Assembly (NCBI GenBank): GCA_004014935.1
Contig: CP025322.1
Span: 124,001-188,000 of the forward strand
Source: Saccharomycopsis malanga
Taxonomy: Eukaryota; Ascomycota; Saccharomycetes; Ascoideales; Saccharomycopsidaceae
Direction of reading: 5' to 3'
DNA: 64,000 bases
Below the pieces are notes generated by a model that made no database searches, was not told the DNA's origin, and was given only the letters and a program-made list of their open reading frames with translations. The position numbers and the translations under genes are program-made. Below are positions 10,086 through 19,537 of the stretch, in pieces; positions within the stretch are counted from its first letter, which is position 1; each line of letters opens with the position of its first letter.

Positions 10086-12425
10086 ATGGATAATTATATT
10101 GTTAGCGAGCGGATAGGTGAGGGCACCTTTGGGATTGTATTGAAGGCTCGCCAGAAACAGACACGACGCCTAGTGGCTTTGAAAAAGTTGGTATCCACAG
10201 ACAGTTCCCAGGGATTTCATATCACGTCTATACGAGAGATCAGTGCGCTCAAGGCATTCAGACATCGTAATCTTATCCAGCTAGTCGACATTGTATGCGA
10301 TAACAATTTCTCATATTTGGTGTTTCCCTACATGTCAGCAGACCTAGCTGGTATCATCTCCAATGTAAATATCTGCATAAGCATACCAGAGACCAAGAAT
10401 TTCATGAAACAGCTATTAGAAGGCATGGCATATTTGCATGCCAAGAAGTTCATTCATCGTGACATAAAGACGTCAAATATACTCATATCCAAAGACAACA
10501 CACTCCAGATTGCTGATTTTGGTCTCACGCGTAGATACGAAGGCTTTGCACCGATAAAGGGCGAGACGCCTGGCGGCGGTGTACAGCCGTTAACTGCTGT
10601 GGTTGTCGCCCGTTGGTACAGAGCACCAGAGCTTCTTCTTGGTGATCGTTACTATACCACTGCCATAGATATGTGGGCTGTTGGATGTATTTTCGGAGAG
10701 TTTTTTACTCGCAAGCCTCTTCTCACTGGAAACTCAGATCTTGATCAGCTAAACGAAATATTCAAATTGGTAGGATCGCCCACCAAAGGGAAAATGCCTC
10801 TCTTTGATAAACTTACCCAGGAAAAAATGATGAACGATCCCAGCTCGTTGGCGATACCTAAAAGTTTGGATCTTTTGGATCTGAAGAAACTCAAGCTAAA
10901 AATGGAAGGAAATTTGCACCAGAGGTTTTCCAAAGCTGAACCAGAAGCTCTTGCCCTAATATCCAGACTATTATTATTAGACCCAAACAAACGGTTGAAC
11001 GCCATAGATGCTCTAGACCACGACTGGTTTAAAAAAGATCCTCTTCCTTGTTCGGTTGAGGAGATCCAAAAGTTTGAATCTCGTCACGAATTAGATATAA
11101 AAATCGAGAGAATTGCTCGTGATCAGCAGCAACAGAATTCAACACCAAAGCTTTCTAAACTGCGTTCTGAAAACCTACTAAATTATTTGGAAGCTGACTT
11201 TAATAAGTTTCAGAACCCACCTAAATTACGGAGCAGAAGCGGAAGTAGTAATAGTGAGCACAAGCCAACTATCCCAAAACCAGCCAGTTTTTATAACCGG
11301 TTCAGAAGTAATAGCAACAACTCGTATAATGGGTTCAACGACCCTCTTTCTAATGATGTTGCCAAGAAATTCCCTGATGCAAACGTCTTATTGGACACTT
11401 ATAATATTCACACCAAAAATAAAAGCAATAACGCCCCAAGAGTAGTTGCTTATTCTAATAAAAACCTACGAAGCATGCCTAATCTAACAGAAAAGCCTCC
11501 TTTGGCACCCCTGACAAAACCTAGACTTGCTCTCAATGACGAGATTCAGAGCGTGACACCCGATACTCCTTCAGTTTCTGTTCCAATACAAAATAGCTTG
11601 ACGCCCAACGATTATACCGCTTGCAGGTATGGGCCGGTTCCCACAACCCCTAAACTGGCTAGCGAGTACAGTTTCCAACATATCAGGGATAAATCATTTG
11701 AACCAAAGCTGTTTGAAAATGGATCTAGAAAACCATTAAACAAAAACCAGGTAAAGAGGTACAACCAACAAGATATACAACAGCCCTCGTATTTGACTAC
11801 GCCCAAAACAGAGCGGAGTGGCAGCGTGAACTCACAGGATGATACTATTTCGTTTCATTCGGCGTTTTCTCATAAAAGTGACGACTCTTTTGCTTTAGTA
11901 GACATCCTCAAAACTGATTACGAGTCTGACAAACCACAAAAGATTGCAACGAACAAACGGAACGGTTTTGGATTGTTGAAAGATGTCCATAAAACGATGA
12001 CTGATAGTGTTGATGAGAACGCAGATACCTCTTTCTATAGCATTCGCTCTCAAGGTAGCACAGGTCTACGTAAAAGCGGATCTGTTGGCAATCTTGCAAA
12101 TTTTTTAAAGCCGTCAGTGGATATTTCCACATCACCCTTACAATCAGGTTCGAGAACTCCTATTAAAGCACCACAAAGTCCGCTACAAGAAACATTCAAT
12201 GCTTCGTTTTCTTCGCTTTTAGGAAAATCAAAAGCTACAAGTATTAAAAAATCAGACCCGGTAGTCCTCACAAAATCAGCATTCCCTATACAGTTTCGCG
12301 ACGCCCCAGAGAGTACTGGCCTCGGCTTTTTCCGCACAGATAGTGTTGAAATCCATCCATACAAAAACTTTGCCAAAGTTGGTCTGTCCCACCCATACAA
12401 GAAATTTAGTACGCCAAAATCTTAA
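10086..12425 (+). CDS. BUR1: CDK9-type kinase Bur1/Sgv1 (Candida Crk1), about 779 aa
   Basis: Cyclin-dependent kinase acting with a Bur2-type cyclin in transcription elongation, phosphorylating the Spt5 and RNA polymerase II tails. The kinase domain covers about residues 1-320 from the chosen start: loop GEGTFGIV near 11-18, ATP-site lysine in VALKK, HRDIKTSN catalytic loop, ADFGLTRRYEG activation segment, and [13 protein letters not shown]. The TTAIDMWAVGCIFGEFF stretch and the KxxTRR-type insert fit Bur1/Crk1 best. The remaining 450 residues are a Ser/Pro/Asn-rich tail with many SP/TP sites (for example TPKTERSGSV) and are probably disordered. An in-frame ATG at 10008 would add 26 residues. 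I prefer 10086 (MDNYIVSERIGEG), because the extension is unlike a kinase N-terminus and contains two CTG codons, which are rare in this window. Confidence 0.88.
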   Translation: MDNYIVSERIGEGTFGIVLKARQKQTRRLVALKKLVSTDSSQGFHITSIREISALKAFRHRNLIQLVDIVCDNNFSYLVFPYMSADLAGIISNVNICISIPETKNFMKQLLEGMAYLHAKKFIHRDIKTSNILISKDNTLQIADFGLTRRYEGFAPIKGETPGGGVQPLTAVVVARWYRAPELLLGDRYYTTAIDMWAVGCIFGEFFTRKPLLTGNSDLDQLNEIFKLVGSPTKGKMPLFDKLTQEKMMNDPSSLAIPKSLDLLDLKKLKLKMEGNLHQRFSKAEPEALALISRLLLLDPNKRLNAIDALDHDWFKKDPLPCSVEEIQKFESRHELDIKIERIARDQQQQNSTPKLSKLRSENLLNYLEADFNKFQNPPKLRSRSGSSNSEHKPTIPKPASFYNRFRSNSNNSYNGFNDPLSNDVAKKFPDANVLLDTYNIHTKNKSNNAPRVVAYSNKNLRSMPNLTEKPPLAPLTKPRLALNDEIQSVTPDTPSVSVPIQNSLTPNDYTACRYGPVPTTPKLASEYSFQHIRDKSFEPKLFENGSRKPLNKNQVKRYNQQDIQQPSYLTTPKTERSGSVNSQDDTISFHSAFSHKSDDSFALVDILKTDYESDKPQKIATNKRNGFGLLKDVHKTMTDSVDENADTSFYSIRSQGSTGLRKSGSVGNLANFLKPSVDISTSPLQSGSRTPIKAPQSPLQETFNASFSSLLGKSKATSIKKSDPVVLTKSAFPIQFRDAPESTGLGFFRTDSVEIHPYKNFAKVGLSHPYKKFSTPKS

Positions 12426-13701
12426 AAACTTTTTTTCTCTTTTGTTTTTTTCTTTTCTGCTCAGGCTATTTTTATTTTGTTTGTTTTGTTTTCCTTTTTT
12501 GCTTTTTTTACGGACTCTATTTGTTACAATTTGCTTCACTTATTTCAACTGTTTTATTTATATATTTTACTAATTTCTATCCTAATTTTACATGACAACA
12601 CACATGACAAATTTCACGTTTATAACTATGGTTTATTTGGACTGCTAATGGTGTATATGAACAAATTTCATAATGTACAAGAAAACATAATTCATAGTGT
12701 AATTACAGTAGAGTAGACTTTCACAACTGTTGAGTGTTTTCACAGTTTGCATTCATGAATCTCCCAATGACTTGCGAATAATAATCGTAAGTCTCTTATT
12801 TGAGTTTATTCAAGACTGACAGATGATATTCATATCTCTAAAAACAAATATAGTTGAGCTGTGCTTTATAGGTCATGGTTCTTAACAGTTGAGACAATGG
12901 TCATGCCGCAATCCCATATCAGTCTTCAAGGCTTGAAATGGCAGCGCTTGGCTGTACAATTATGTTATTGAAATTGGTAATCAGACAAATGCTATGTGTG
13001 CAGATCCGTTATTTGTTTTGACCAAATCTCCAATGCCTAATTGTACTGACGACTTGGTAATAAGTAGTGTGGTTGACTGTCCAGAAATAGCCGCCTTAAT
13101 AACATTTATATAGTAGCAAGGAAAAAATATGTAAATGAGCGTACGTTCTAACAAATCTGCCATTGTGAAATGTCAAAAATTTGGAGTTTCCAAACAAGGT
13201 AGTGATAAAGGCAGGGGTAGGTGTAGTGTGAAGAAAAAAACACTGCAGCTTAAATAATACAGGCTGTTAAAGACACATTAAGCATGATTTTTATATTGCT
13301 TTCGAGGCTCACAAGAAAACATAACAGTAATTATGCAAAGACTTTTAAAAGGCAACAGGCATCATTCTGTTATAATGCTAAGTTAAAGCATAATTCTCGA
13401 TATCTTTAAGGGCACTAAAAGCCAACTAACTTTCTTCATGTAAGTGACTGCGTTAGTATAGGAAAAATATTTGAAATAACAAATGATTAGATCAAGATGA
13501 ATTTATTTTGGCAAATATTTTTCAAAAGATGATTAAGATCAAAACAACACATGGAAAACCACAGGATAATCGCTGGCCAAACTTTTGTAACTCTAAACAT
13601 GATATAGATATTATAGCACTAGTATAAGAAGTAACTAGTTTGTCTGTACTGCCTTGAACATTTGATGCCTAAATAGCATTACAATATTTTTCGAAGTGCA
13701 G
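12426..13701. other. Convergent intergenic region BUR1/MRS2-like
   Basis: These 1.28 kb lie between two converging genes, so no promoter is needed here. T-rich sequence just after the BUR1 stop (12428-12530) fits a 3' untranslated region. Short frames at 12477-12716 and 12981-13163 look like chance. The length is unusual for a convergent gap in a compact yeast and could hide a non-coding RNA, but nothing specific is visible. Confidence 0.4.
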
Positions 13702-14928
13702 TCAATGAAGATGTCGATGTGCAGGCATGGACTTGTTTCCACTCACAGCAATTCGTTCCAATTTGTTTACGGTTTTTACGGATTTCATAAAAAATAACAA
13801 CGAGAACAATGTGGTGAGTCCCACAACCAAGCCAAACCCGTAGTTCTGCTCTTCAATAAAGTTTTCCAAGTTCATACCATAGACACTAGCCACATAGATG
13901 GCACAGCCAAGGAATAGGATGCCTATGGAAAACCTGAGTCCAAGCAACATAAGCTGGTTTCGGTTGGAATCTAGAATAATGTTGATAATTTCTTGTGTTG
14001 TTTTAATATTATTTATAATACCTTCCACTATCTGGACGGCTTCATCAAAATGTTTGTAATACGTTTCGAGCAAAATCTCTACCTCTGCATGGTCTTCCAC
14101 GTCATCCCGAGGAGAAGTCAAGTATAATTCCGAAAGCAAATCGTCTTGTTGCAAAATATCGTCAATAGCATCTCTGATCAACTTTGCCTTTTGATAAAAT
14201 GCAGTGATTCTCTTATTCTGATCTAATAAGAGTCGGAGATTCTCGGTATGTATATGGTTTTCCAAGTCTACTAAAATGCTTTTGATTACATTACGTTGTA
14301 CTTTGATTTCCTTATTCAAAGTTTGGGTAACGGACATGAAGATAGCTTCGACGGCTCTAAGTTCGTAGGGAAGACCAGAATCGGTGACTTTTTGTTTAAG
14401 TTTTGCCGAAAGTTCCTGAAAAAACAATTGCTGATCATGGGAATTCTCTATGCCTGGAGTATCAAACAATATCACTGAGTCGCTCTTGATCAAGGCTCTG
14501 ATATGTAAAAGATTCACCAAGATAGAATCATTTCGTACAGATATATATGGAACAATATTCACCAGCAATGTAGGCTTGTAGTTAATTTTCCTGATATCCC
14601 GGGGCATGAGTTTATACTTCAATATTAGATCTTTACGCTTTATGTCTACCGACAGTCTTTCCAACTCTCCTTTCCTATTGAATATGGTACACCGAAGAAA
14701 ATTGTCATTATTCAAGCCGCTGATTGAGCCCAGATTATTATATCTGCTCATCATGCTTTTCTGTAAAAGAACTTCGCTGTTGATGTCCAAAGAGGAGTTT
14801 GGATACATATTGTGCCGTATACAACCAGCATGGAAATATCTCTGAACATGATTCAAAGGACTAGATGAAAAAATCGACTTTGGACCTTTAAAAATCGTCC
14901 GTATTATCTGGTAACTGTCCTGTATCAT
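13702..14928 (-). CDS. Mitochondrial inner-membrane magnesium channel, Mrs2/Lpe10 family, 408 aa
   Basis: CorA-superfamily Mg2+ channel of the mitochondrial inner membrane. The signature GMN motif occurs as YGMNLENF near residues 350-357, between two C-terminal transmembrane helices (about 330-349 and 366-384). Upstream are the family blocks LMPRDIRKINY (about 107-117), IVPYISVRNDSILVNLLHIRALIKSD and the helical ENLRLLLDQNKRITAFYQKAKLIRDAIDDIL stalk. The N-terminal 35 residues are rich in Arg and hydroxyl residues with few acids, as in a matrix-targeting presequence. The 408-aa length fits Lpe10/Mfm1 (413 aa) slightly better than Mrs2 (470 aa), but the two paralogues cannot be told apart with confidence by eye. 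Confidence 0.88.
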   Translation of the reverse strand: MIQDSYQIIRTIFKGPKSIFSSSPLNHVQRYFHAGCIRHNMYPNSSLDINSEVLLQKSMMSRYNNLGSISGLNNDNFLRCTIFNRKGELERLSVDIKRKDLILKYKLMPRDIRKINYKPTLLVNIVPYISVRNDSILVNLLHIRALIKSDSVILFDTPGIENSHDQQLFFQELSAKLKQKVTDSGLPYELRAVEAIFMSVTQTLNKEIKVQRNVIKSILVDLENHIHTENLRLLLDQNKRITAFYQKAKLIRDAIDDILQQDDLLSELYLTSPRDDVEDHAEVEILLETYYKHFDEAVQIVEGIINNIKTTQEIINIILDSNRNQLMLLGLRFSIGILFLGCAIYVASVYGMNLENFIEEQNYGFGLVVGLTTLFSLLFFMKSVKTVNKLERIAVSGNKSMPAHRHLH

Positions 14929-15370
14929 ACTGCTATCCTAATTATGAATATCAAAAGCATAATACTCCTATTTTTCGAGTAGATGCCTAATTTCTATTGC
15001 TATAAGACCGTTAGTATGTACAGGACTGGAGTGAAAATTAGAGATCCAGAGCGCCAGGGCAACAAACACTGCAAGCGATGTATCATAGCATGTTAAATAT
15101 TACAGTAATCAGTGATTCACTCAAGCTAAGGATTTAATTAGAACATAATTCATAATAATATAGCCTAAAAACTAATTCTGATATATAGCTAGTCCGTGTT
15201 ATTTATTTATTTTTATCTTAGTAAAGACATTTTTATTCTTAAATCCTACGGGCAATCCTTAATATAAAGGTTCTTTACGATTATACCAGAAACAGTTTCT
15301 ACAGTCTGTATTTTTGTTACCTCGTCCTTGACAACGTTGCAAACTCTTGATGAAAAAAAAAAAGTCTTTA
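14929..15370. other. Intergenic region upstream of the MRS2-like gene
   Basis: Promoter side of the magnesium channel gene and 3' side of the next minus-strand gene. The sequence is AT-rich with an A-run at 15353-15362. No gene or RNA recognised. Confidence 0.4.
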
Positions 15371-15874
15371 TTATTTCCGCTCAAACATTATCAAACCATG
15401 GAGTAGCATTGAATAAAATATAATAATAAAGTACTTCCAGTCCTGTAAGCCAAGAGTTAGCATAGTAGAGACCTCTATAATAAAAACCGCTGGGCTTATA
15501 TAATTTGTACCATACTTGATAAACAAGTTTTCGTTTTTTCTAGCAAACTCTATTGGTTTAAATTTTAATCTTTTCTGTATTACCTGATTATCAGATCGAG
15601 ATGTTTGTCTAATTGAGTTCTCTTCCAAAAAGGGTGCAAACTGAGGGTTTATATAAGAGTCAACCAAGTTTTGATTTAAACTTTGTGCCGTCTCTTTACT
15701 ATTATTATCAGGACTATCGCTAGAAACAAAAACATGTCTAAAATCTGTATCTATAGAACTTGTATCGTCATAGCCATCAATTAAGCGAGTGGTAATCACC
15801 ACTCCATCGCTATCATATTCTTGAATGTATTCTGTAGTTGCGCTAACAGTAAAGTTGGATCCTGGTTCGTACAT
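15371..15874 (-). CDS. Unknown protein with C-terminal membrane segment, 167 aa
   Basis: I do not recognise this protein. The frame is open from 16000, but only through a TTG. The first ATG is at 15874 (MYEPGSNFTVSATTEY) and is taken as the start, giving 167 aa. The first 100 residues are polar and acidic (QEYDSDG, SSDSPDNNSKET), then comes a basic stretch (IQKRLKFKPIEFARKNE). The last 45 residues contain two hydrophobic segments, roughly 122-140 (YISPAVFIIEVSTMLTLGL) and 145-161 (YFIIIFYSMLLHGLIMF), ending in ERK. This suggests a small tail-inserted hairpin membrane protein of the ER or nuclear envelope, but that is inference. An upstream exon cannot be excluded. Confidence 0.6.
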   Translation of the reverse strand: MYEPGSNFTVSATTEYIQEYDSDGVVITTRLIDGYDDTSSIDTDFRHVFVSSDSPDNNSKETAQSLNQNLVDSYINPQFAPFLEENSIRQTSRSDNQVIQKRLKFKPIEFARKNENLFIKYGTNYISPAVFIIEVSTMLTLGLQDWKYFIIIFYSMLLHGLIMFERK

Positions 15875-16178
15875 TTTGTCTAGGTGCTGTACTAAGCGGG
15901 AGACAACAACAAATGGACAATTCTCAGTAACTATTTTTATATATATGTATATATATGGAAAGGAAAAAGCCAATATGCTAAAGCAAACACCGTTGTCCAA
16001 AAACGAAGGAAGTAGTCTTTTTCAGATCTGGTGTTGATTTTAACTAGTATATACCATCTTACAAAGGAAATAATATCCACGATATAAATGCAATTATTAT
16101 GAACTATAAGAACAATGTGCAAACTTTAATAAAAATGATATAATTTCAATAAACGAAAAAAACTAAAAAACTAAAAAA

Positions 16179-17663
16179 CTAAAACATATTTTTCTCATCC
16201 TCGGAATGGCCATATTTAATCCAATTTGCCATACAGTTTTCGGTATTCAAGTTACTCCAAGGCACAAACTTTGCAACTTTGCATCTACCATCACATTTGT
16301 CGCTGTTTGGACAGTTGAAGTATGGGAAATGTTCGTAGCCAATGTCTTTGAACCAATGGATTCGTGATTTATCTTCGAAAAGAGCTAATCCAAGGGAATG
16401 CACTGGAGCATCGCCCCATCTTTCGTAGTAGAAGCCACCAGCTTCGTCTAAATGTTTGAACCATTTACTGTAAGCTTCGCCGCGGAAAAAATTCATATCG
16501 GCGATTTCAAAGTTTGACCAGAAATGACAAGTTGAGTAATCAGCAACGTTACTCTTTTGTGGGTTTTGTGCGTCTTCCTTAAGCCAGTCAAATGCCCCAT
16601 TAGGATTTAAATATTGGGGGTTTTTCTTGAGGAATTCAATCGTGGTATTCCACAATGTCTTGACGGTTTCTGCGCCATCATAAACATTTATATTAAATCC
16701 ATAAACTTTGTTATTGTCTTGCATGAACTTGAAAACGTCGTAATCAACCTGACAGAAGTATTTGGTGTCTGGCTCCACTCTCCAATAGTACCTGAACTTC
16801 TGTAAATGAGGAAGGTTGTAAAAGGTTCCAGAGTAGAAACGGCACATGTTATGGTAAGATTCCATGTCGGCATAACCCACACCTTTTTCTATCATTTCTG
16901 CTACTTTCTGCTTCTGAATTTTTTCATCAATAAAAGCAGGTTTTTTCCATAGTTCGGGATCTATTGTTATAAAATGTGATTCTCCAGAAACCACATCTTT
17001 AACTTTGTTTTTGAATTCTTCTGTGAAGTCTACATCATTTATGAATGTCCAAGGATAATGAAACTTGGAGTTGAAAGTAGCTTCGACCTCAGTGATTGCC
17101 GAAATGATTCCGTCAATTTCCGAGTTCCTTACTAACGACAAAAAGGTAGCATTTGCAAGTTGATATTCCGGAGATGCATATGTTAAATTGCCTACTTTGG
17201 GCTCTAAAATAGGCTTTTTGAGAGTGGCTTTGTATAATCTGTTATTATCTTGCAATGTTTGAGCTTTCTGAGATTTGTTATGACTAGGTTTATAAAAAAA
17301 GTCTACATTAAGACTTCCATCCTTATTCAAATACGACAAATGTTTTTGAGTCTTCTTCTGGGCTTCTTCTTCTTTTTCTTTCGTATCATCATTTTCAGGA
17401 GTTTTGAACATTTCGTCATCATCTTCATACTTTCCAGAACTTGACACGCTATTCAAGGCACCGCTAATATAACCTTTGGTGTCAACTTTTTTCAAATAGT
17501 CATTGACATCTTTTATACTAGGAAGCTTTTCATGGACCAGCTTGAGAGGATACGATTCAGGACCACTGAACAAAATGACTGCCAGGTAAAATATGGGAAT
17601 TGCAACAAGAATTGCAACTATTATTTTGAGGTATCGTCTAGCAAACACCACTCTGCCAAACAT
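16179..17663 (-). CDS. GT15 alpha-1,2-mannosyltransferase (Kre2/Mnt1 family), 494 aa, tandem copy 1
   Basis: Golgi type II membrane mannosyltransferase that extends O- and N-linked mannans using GDP-mannose. A short cytoplasmic tail with basic residues (RVVFARRYLK) precedes a transmembrane anchor near residues 14-34 (IIVAILVAIPIFYLAVILF). A polar stem runs to about 150. The catalytic domain has YPWTFINDVDF, MCRFYSGTFYNLP, YYWRVEPDTKYFCQVDYDVFKFM, STCHFWSNFEIADM and YYERWGDAPVHSL, all hallmarks of the family. The C-terminus has a cysteine pattern (NCPNSDKCDGRCK) that differs from the KRE2-type gene at 29 kb. The frame opens with a GTG at 17675, and the first ATG (MFGRVVFARR) at 17663 is used. 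It is tandem with the paralogue at 18152-19537 and shares a near-identical DNA patch with it. Confidence 0.92.
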   Translation of the reverse strand: MFGRVVFARRYLKIIVAILVAIPIFYLAVILFSGPESYPLKLVHEKLPSIKDVNDYLKKVDTKGYISGALNSVSSSGKYEDDDEMFKTPENDDTKEKEEEAQKKTQKHLSYLNKDGSLNVDFFYKPSHNKSQKAQTLQDNNRLYKATLKKPILEPKVGNLTYASPEYQLANATFLSLVRNSEIDGIISAITEVEATFNSKFHYPWTFINDVDFTEEFKNKVKDVVSGESHFITIDPELWKKPAFIDEKIQKQKVAEMIEKGVGYADMESYHNMCRFYSGTFYNLPHLQKFRYYWRVEPDTKYFCQVDYDVFKFMQDNNKVYGFNINVYDGAETVKTLWNTTIEFLKKNPQYLNPNGAFDWLKEDAQNPQKSNVADYSTCHFWSNFEIADMNFFRGEAYSKWFKHLDEAGGFYYERWGDAPVHSLGLALFEDKSRIHWFKDIGYEHFPYFNCPNSDKCDGRCKVAKFVPWSNLNTENCMANWIKYGHSEDEKNMF

Positions 17664-18151
17664 TGTGATGGACACTAATTATGAAAATGAACTATAATAT
17701 ATGTACACTACCAGAATTCCACTGTCGGGAGTGCGATAGACTTTTATGGGAATAGCAATAAGATGAAAATGTTTGAAAAATAGCGAAAAGCTAGTTGTTG
17801 ATAAGAAACTGGGTGAAAAGAAAACGTATTGCAAGGTCAGTTTCACAATCCAAAAAGGTCCAATGGTTTCCGCAACCTGCCGGTTTTGGGTCTTATTGTC
17901 AAGTACGGTTCTATTTTCACTCATTTTTCCTTTCCAGAGTGTCACTTTGTTGGCGGCAGCACGTTTGCATGCTAATGCGTCTTTTACAAACCGTTATATG
18001 TAGTGTGCTGCATATCCGTGCAGGCCCAGTGATCTCTGCATCAAACTCCGTGAGTACACATCATTGCACATCAACATGCAGATCAAACCAATTTGTATTA
18101 CAAAATATATAAAGAGACATAAAAGCAAATAAAATTCGTAAAGAGAAAAAT
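17664..18151. other. Spacer between tandem mannosyltransferase genes
   Basis: Promoter of the downstream copy and 3' flank of the upstream copy. Short open frames on both strands (17679-18112) have no recognisable features. No RNA gene seen. Confidence 0.4.
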
Positions 18152-19537
18152 TTAATACATGCTCAACTCCTCGTTTGTCATAGAGTATTTGATCCAGTTG
18201 GCCATGCAGTTTTGGTCCTGATCTTGTTCATAAGGCGTAAACATCCCTGGTTCGCAGGATGTGCAGTTATCACTATTTGGACAATTCAAATATGGGCTAT
18301 GCATATACCCTATATCGCGGAACCAATGGATATTGGACTTGTCTTCAAAAAGTGCTAATCCAAGGGAATGCACTGGAGCATCGCCCCATCTTTCGTAGTA
18401 GAAGCCACCGGCTTCGTCCAAATGTTTGAACCATTCAGTGTAAGCTTTTCCTCGGAAAAAATCCATGTCAGCAATTTCAAAGTTTGACCAGAAATGACAG
18501 GTGGAGTAGCCCCCAGTCATCTTGTTATGGTTTGGATGTTCGAGGTCTTGTAGAAGCCAGTCATATGCACCGTTTTCATGCAAATATGTAGGGTTTTCCT
18601 TGAGAAAGTCTATGGTGGTATCCCAGAGTGTACGTACTGTTCGTGGGTCATCGTAGATGTTGATAGTAAAGCCATAAGTCTTTTTGTTGTCTTCCATAAA
18701 CTTAAAGACATCATAATCAATGTCAGAGAAATAGTTAGTATCAGGCTCCACACGCCAGTAATATTTGTATTTCTGTAGTTCGGGAAGATTGTAAAAGTGT
18801 CCAGAATAGAAACGACACATGTTTTGATAGGATTTTTTGCCGGCATATTGAATTTTTTCTTTTTTAAGATATTCTATGCCTTCTTTTTCTTTTTCAGGGT
18901 CGATAGTATCTGGTTTGCGCCATAAATGTCCGGGGATCTGGACAAATTCGCATTCAGACAGTGTGATTGATTTGATCTTCTGGATAAACCTGTTGGTGAA
19001 TGGCCTGTCGTTGACAAAAGTCCACGGATAATGAAACTTGCCATTGAATTTTGCCTCGATCTGCTCTACTGCTGAAGCAATTCCCTTTAGATCCTGGGTT
19101 TTCACAAGAGCAAGGAATGTGGCATTGGCCTGTGTATAAGATTCTTCATTGGCGGGAGGTCTGACAAGGTTATCCACTTTGGGCTCACTGATTTTCTGTG
19201 TGACAATGCTTTCGTACAATTTTTTGTTGGAGGTTCGTAGTTGATAGAGATCGGCAACATGATCGAAATGATATTTGAACTTTCTAAAAAACTTTTCGTT
19301 CAAGTTTTTATTATCATCCAACTTCTCCTCGTCCTGTTTTGTAATCTTTTCATAATCCTGAGGCATGAAGTTCAGAAGACACTTTGATGGATGATATTCG
19401 CAATACTCCAACCTGTCCTTGTTGCGGCTAATCTTATAGACAAGTCTTCTTCTATCAACTAAAGCCACAAGCGAAACAAGCCCTAGAAACAGAGCTATTA
19501 TCAATAGTCTCATGACCAGTTTTCGTAAGTAGACCAT
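18152..19537 (-). CDS. GT15 alpha-1,2-mannosyltransferase (Kre2/Mnt1 family), 461 aa, tandem copy 2
   Basis: Second Golgi mannosyltransferase of the tandem pair. The basic N-terminus (MVYLRKLVMR) is followed by a signal anchor at about residues 11-27 (LLIIALFLGLVSLVALV) and a stem of about 100 residues. The catalytic blocks are YPWTFVNDRPF, MCRFYSGHFYNLP, YYWRVEPDTNYFSDIDYDVFKFM, STCHFWSNFEIADMDFFR and YYERWGDAPVHSLGLALF. The C-terminal NCPNSDNCTSCEPG cysteine cluster is like that of copy 1. The two proteins are clearly sisters and the pair probably arose by local duplication, comparable to the tandem MNT1/MNT2 arrangement I recall from C. albicans. Which family member they match cannot be settled by eye. 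ATG at 19537. Confidence 0.92.
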   Translation of the reverse strand: MVYLRKLVMRLLIIALFLGLVSLVALVDRRRLVYKISRNKDRLEYCEYHPSKCLLNFMPQDYEKITKQDEEKLDDNKNLNEKFFRKFKYHFDHVADLYQLRTSNKKLYESIVTQKISEPKVDNLVRPPANEESYTQANATFLALVKTQDLKGIASAVEQIEAKFNGKFHYPWTFVNDRPFTNRFIQKIKSITLSECEFVQIPGHLWRKPDTIDPEKEKEGIEYLKKEKIQYAGKKSYQNMCRFYSGHFYNLPELQKYKYYWRVEPDTNYFSDIDYDVFKFMEDNKKTYGFTINIYDDPRTVRTLWDTTIDFLKENPTYLHENGAYDWLLQDLEHPNHNKMTGGYSTCHFWSNFEIADMDFFRGKAYTEWFKHLDEAGGFYYERWGDAPVHSLGLALFEDKSNIHWFRDIGYMHSPYLNCPNSDNCTSCEPGMFTPYEQDQDQNCMANWIKYSMTNEELSMY

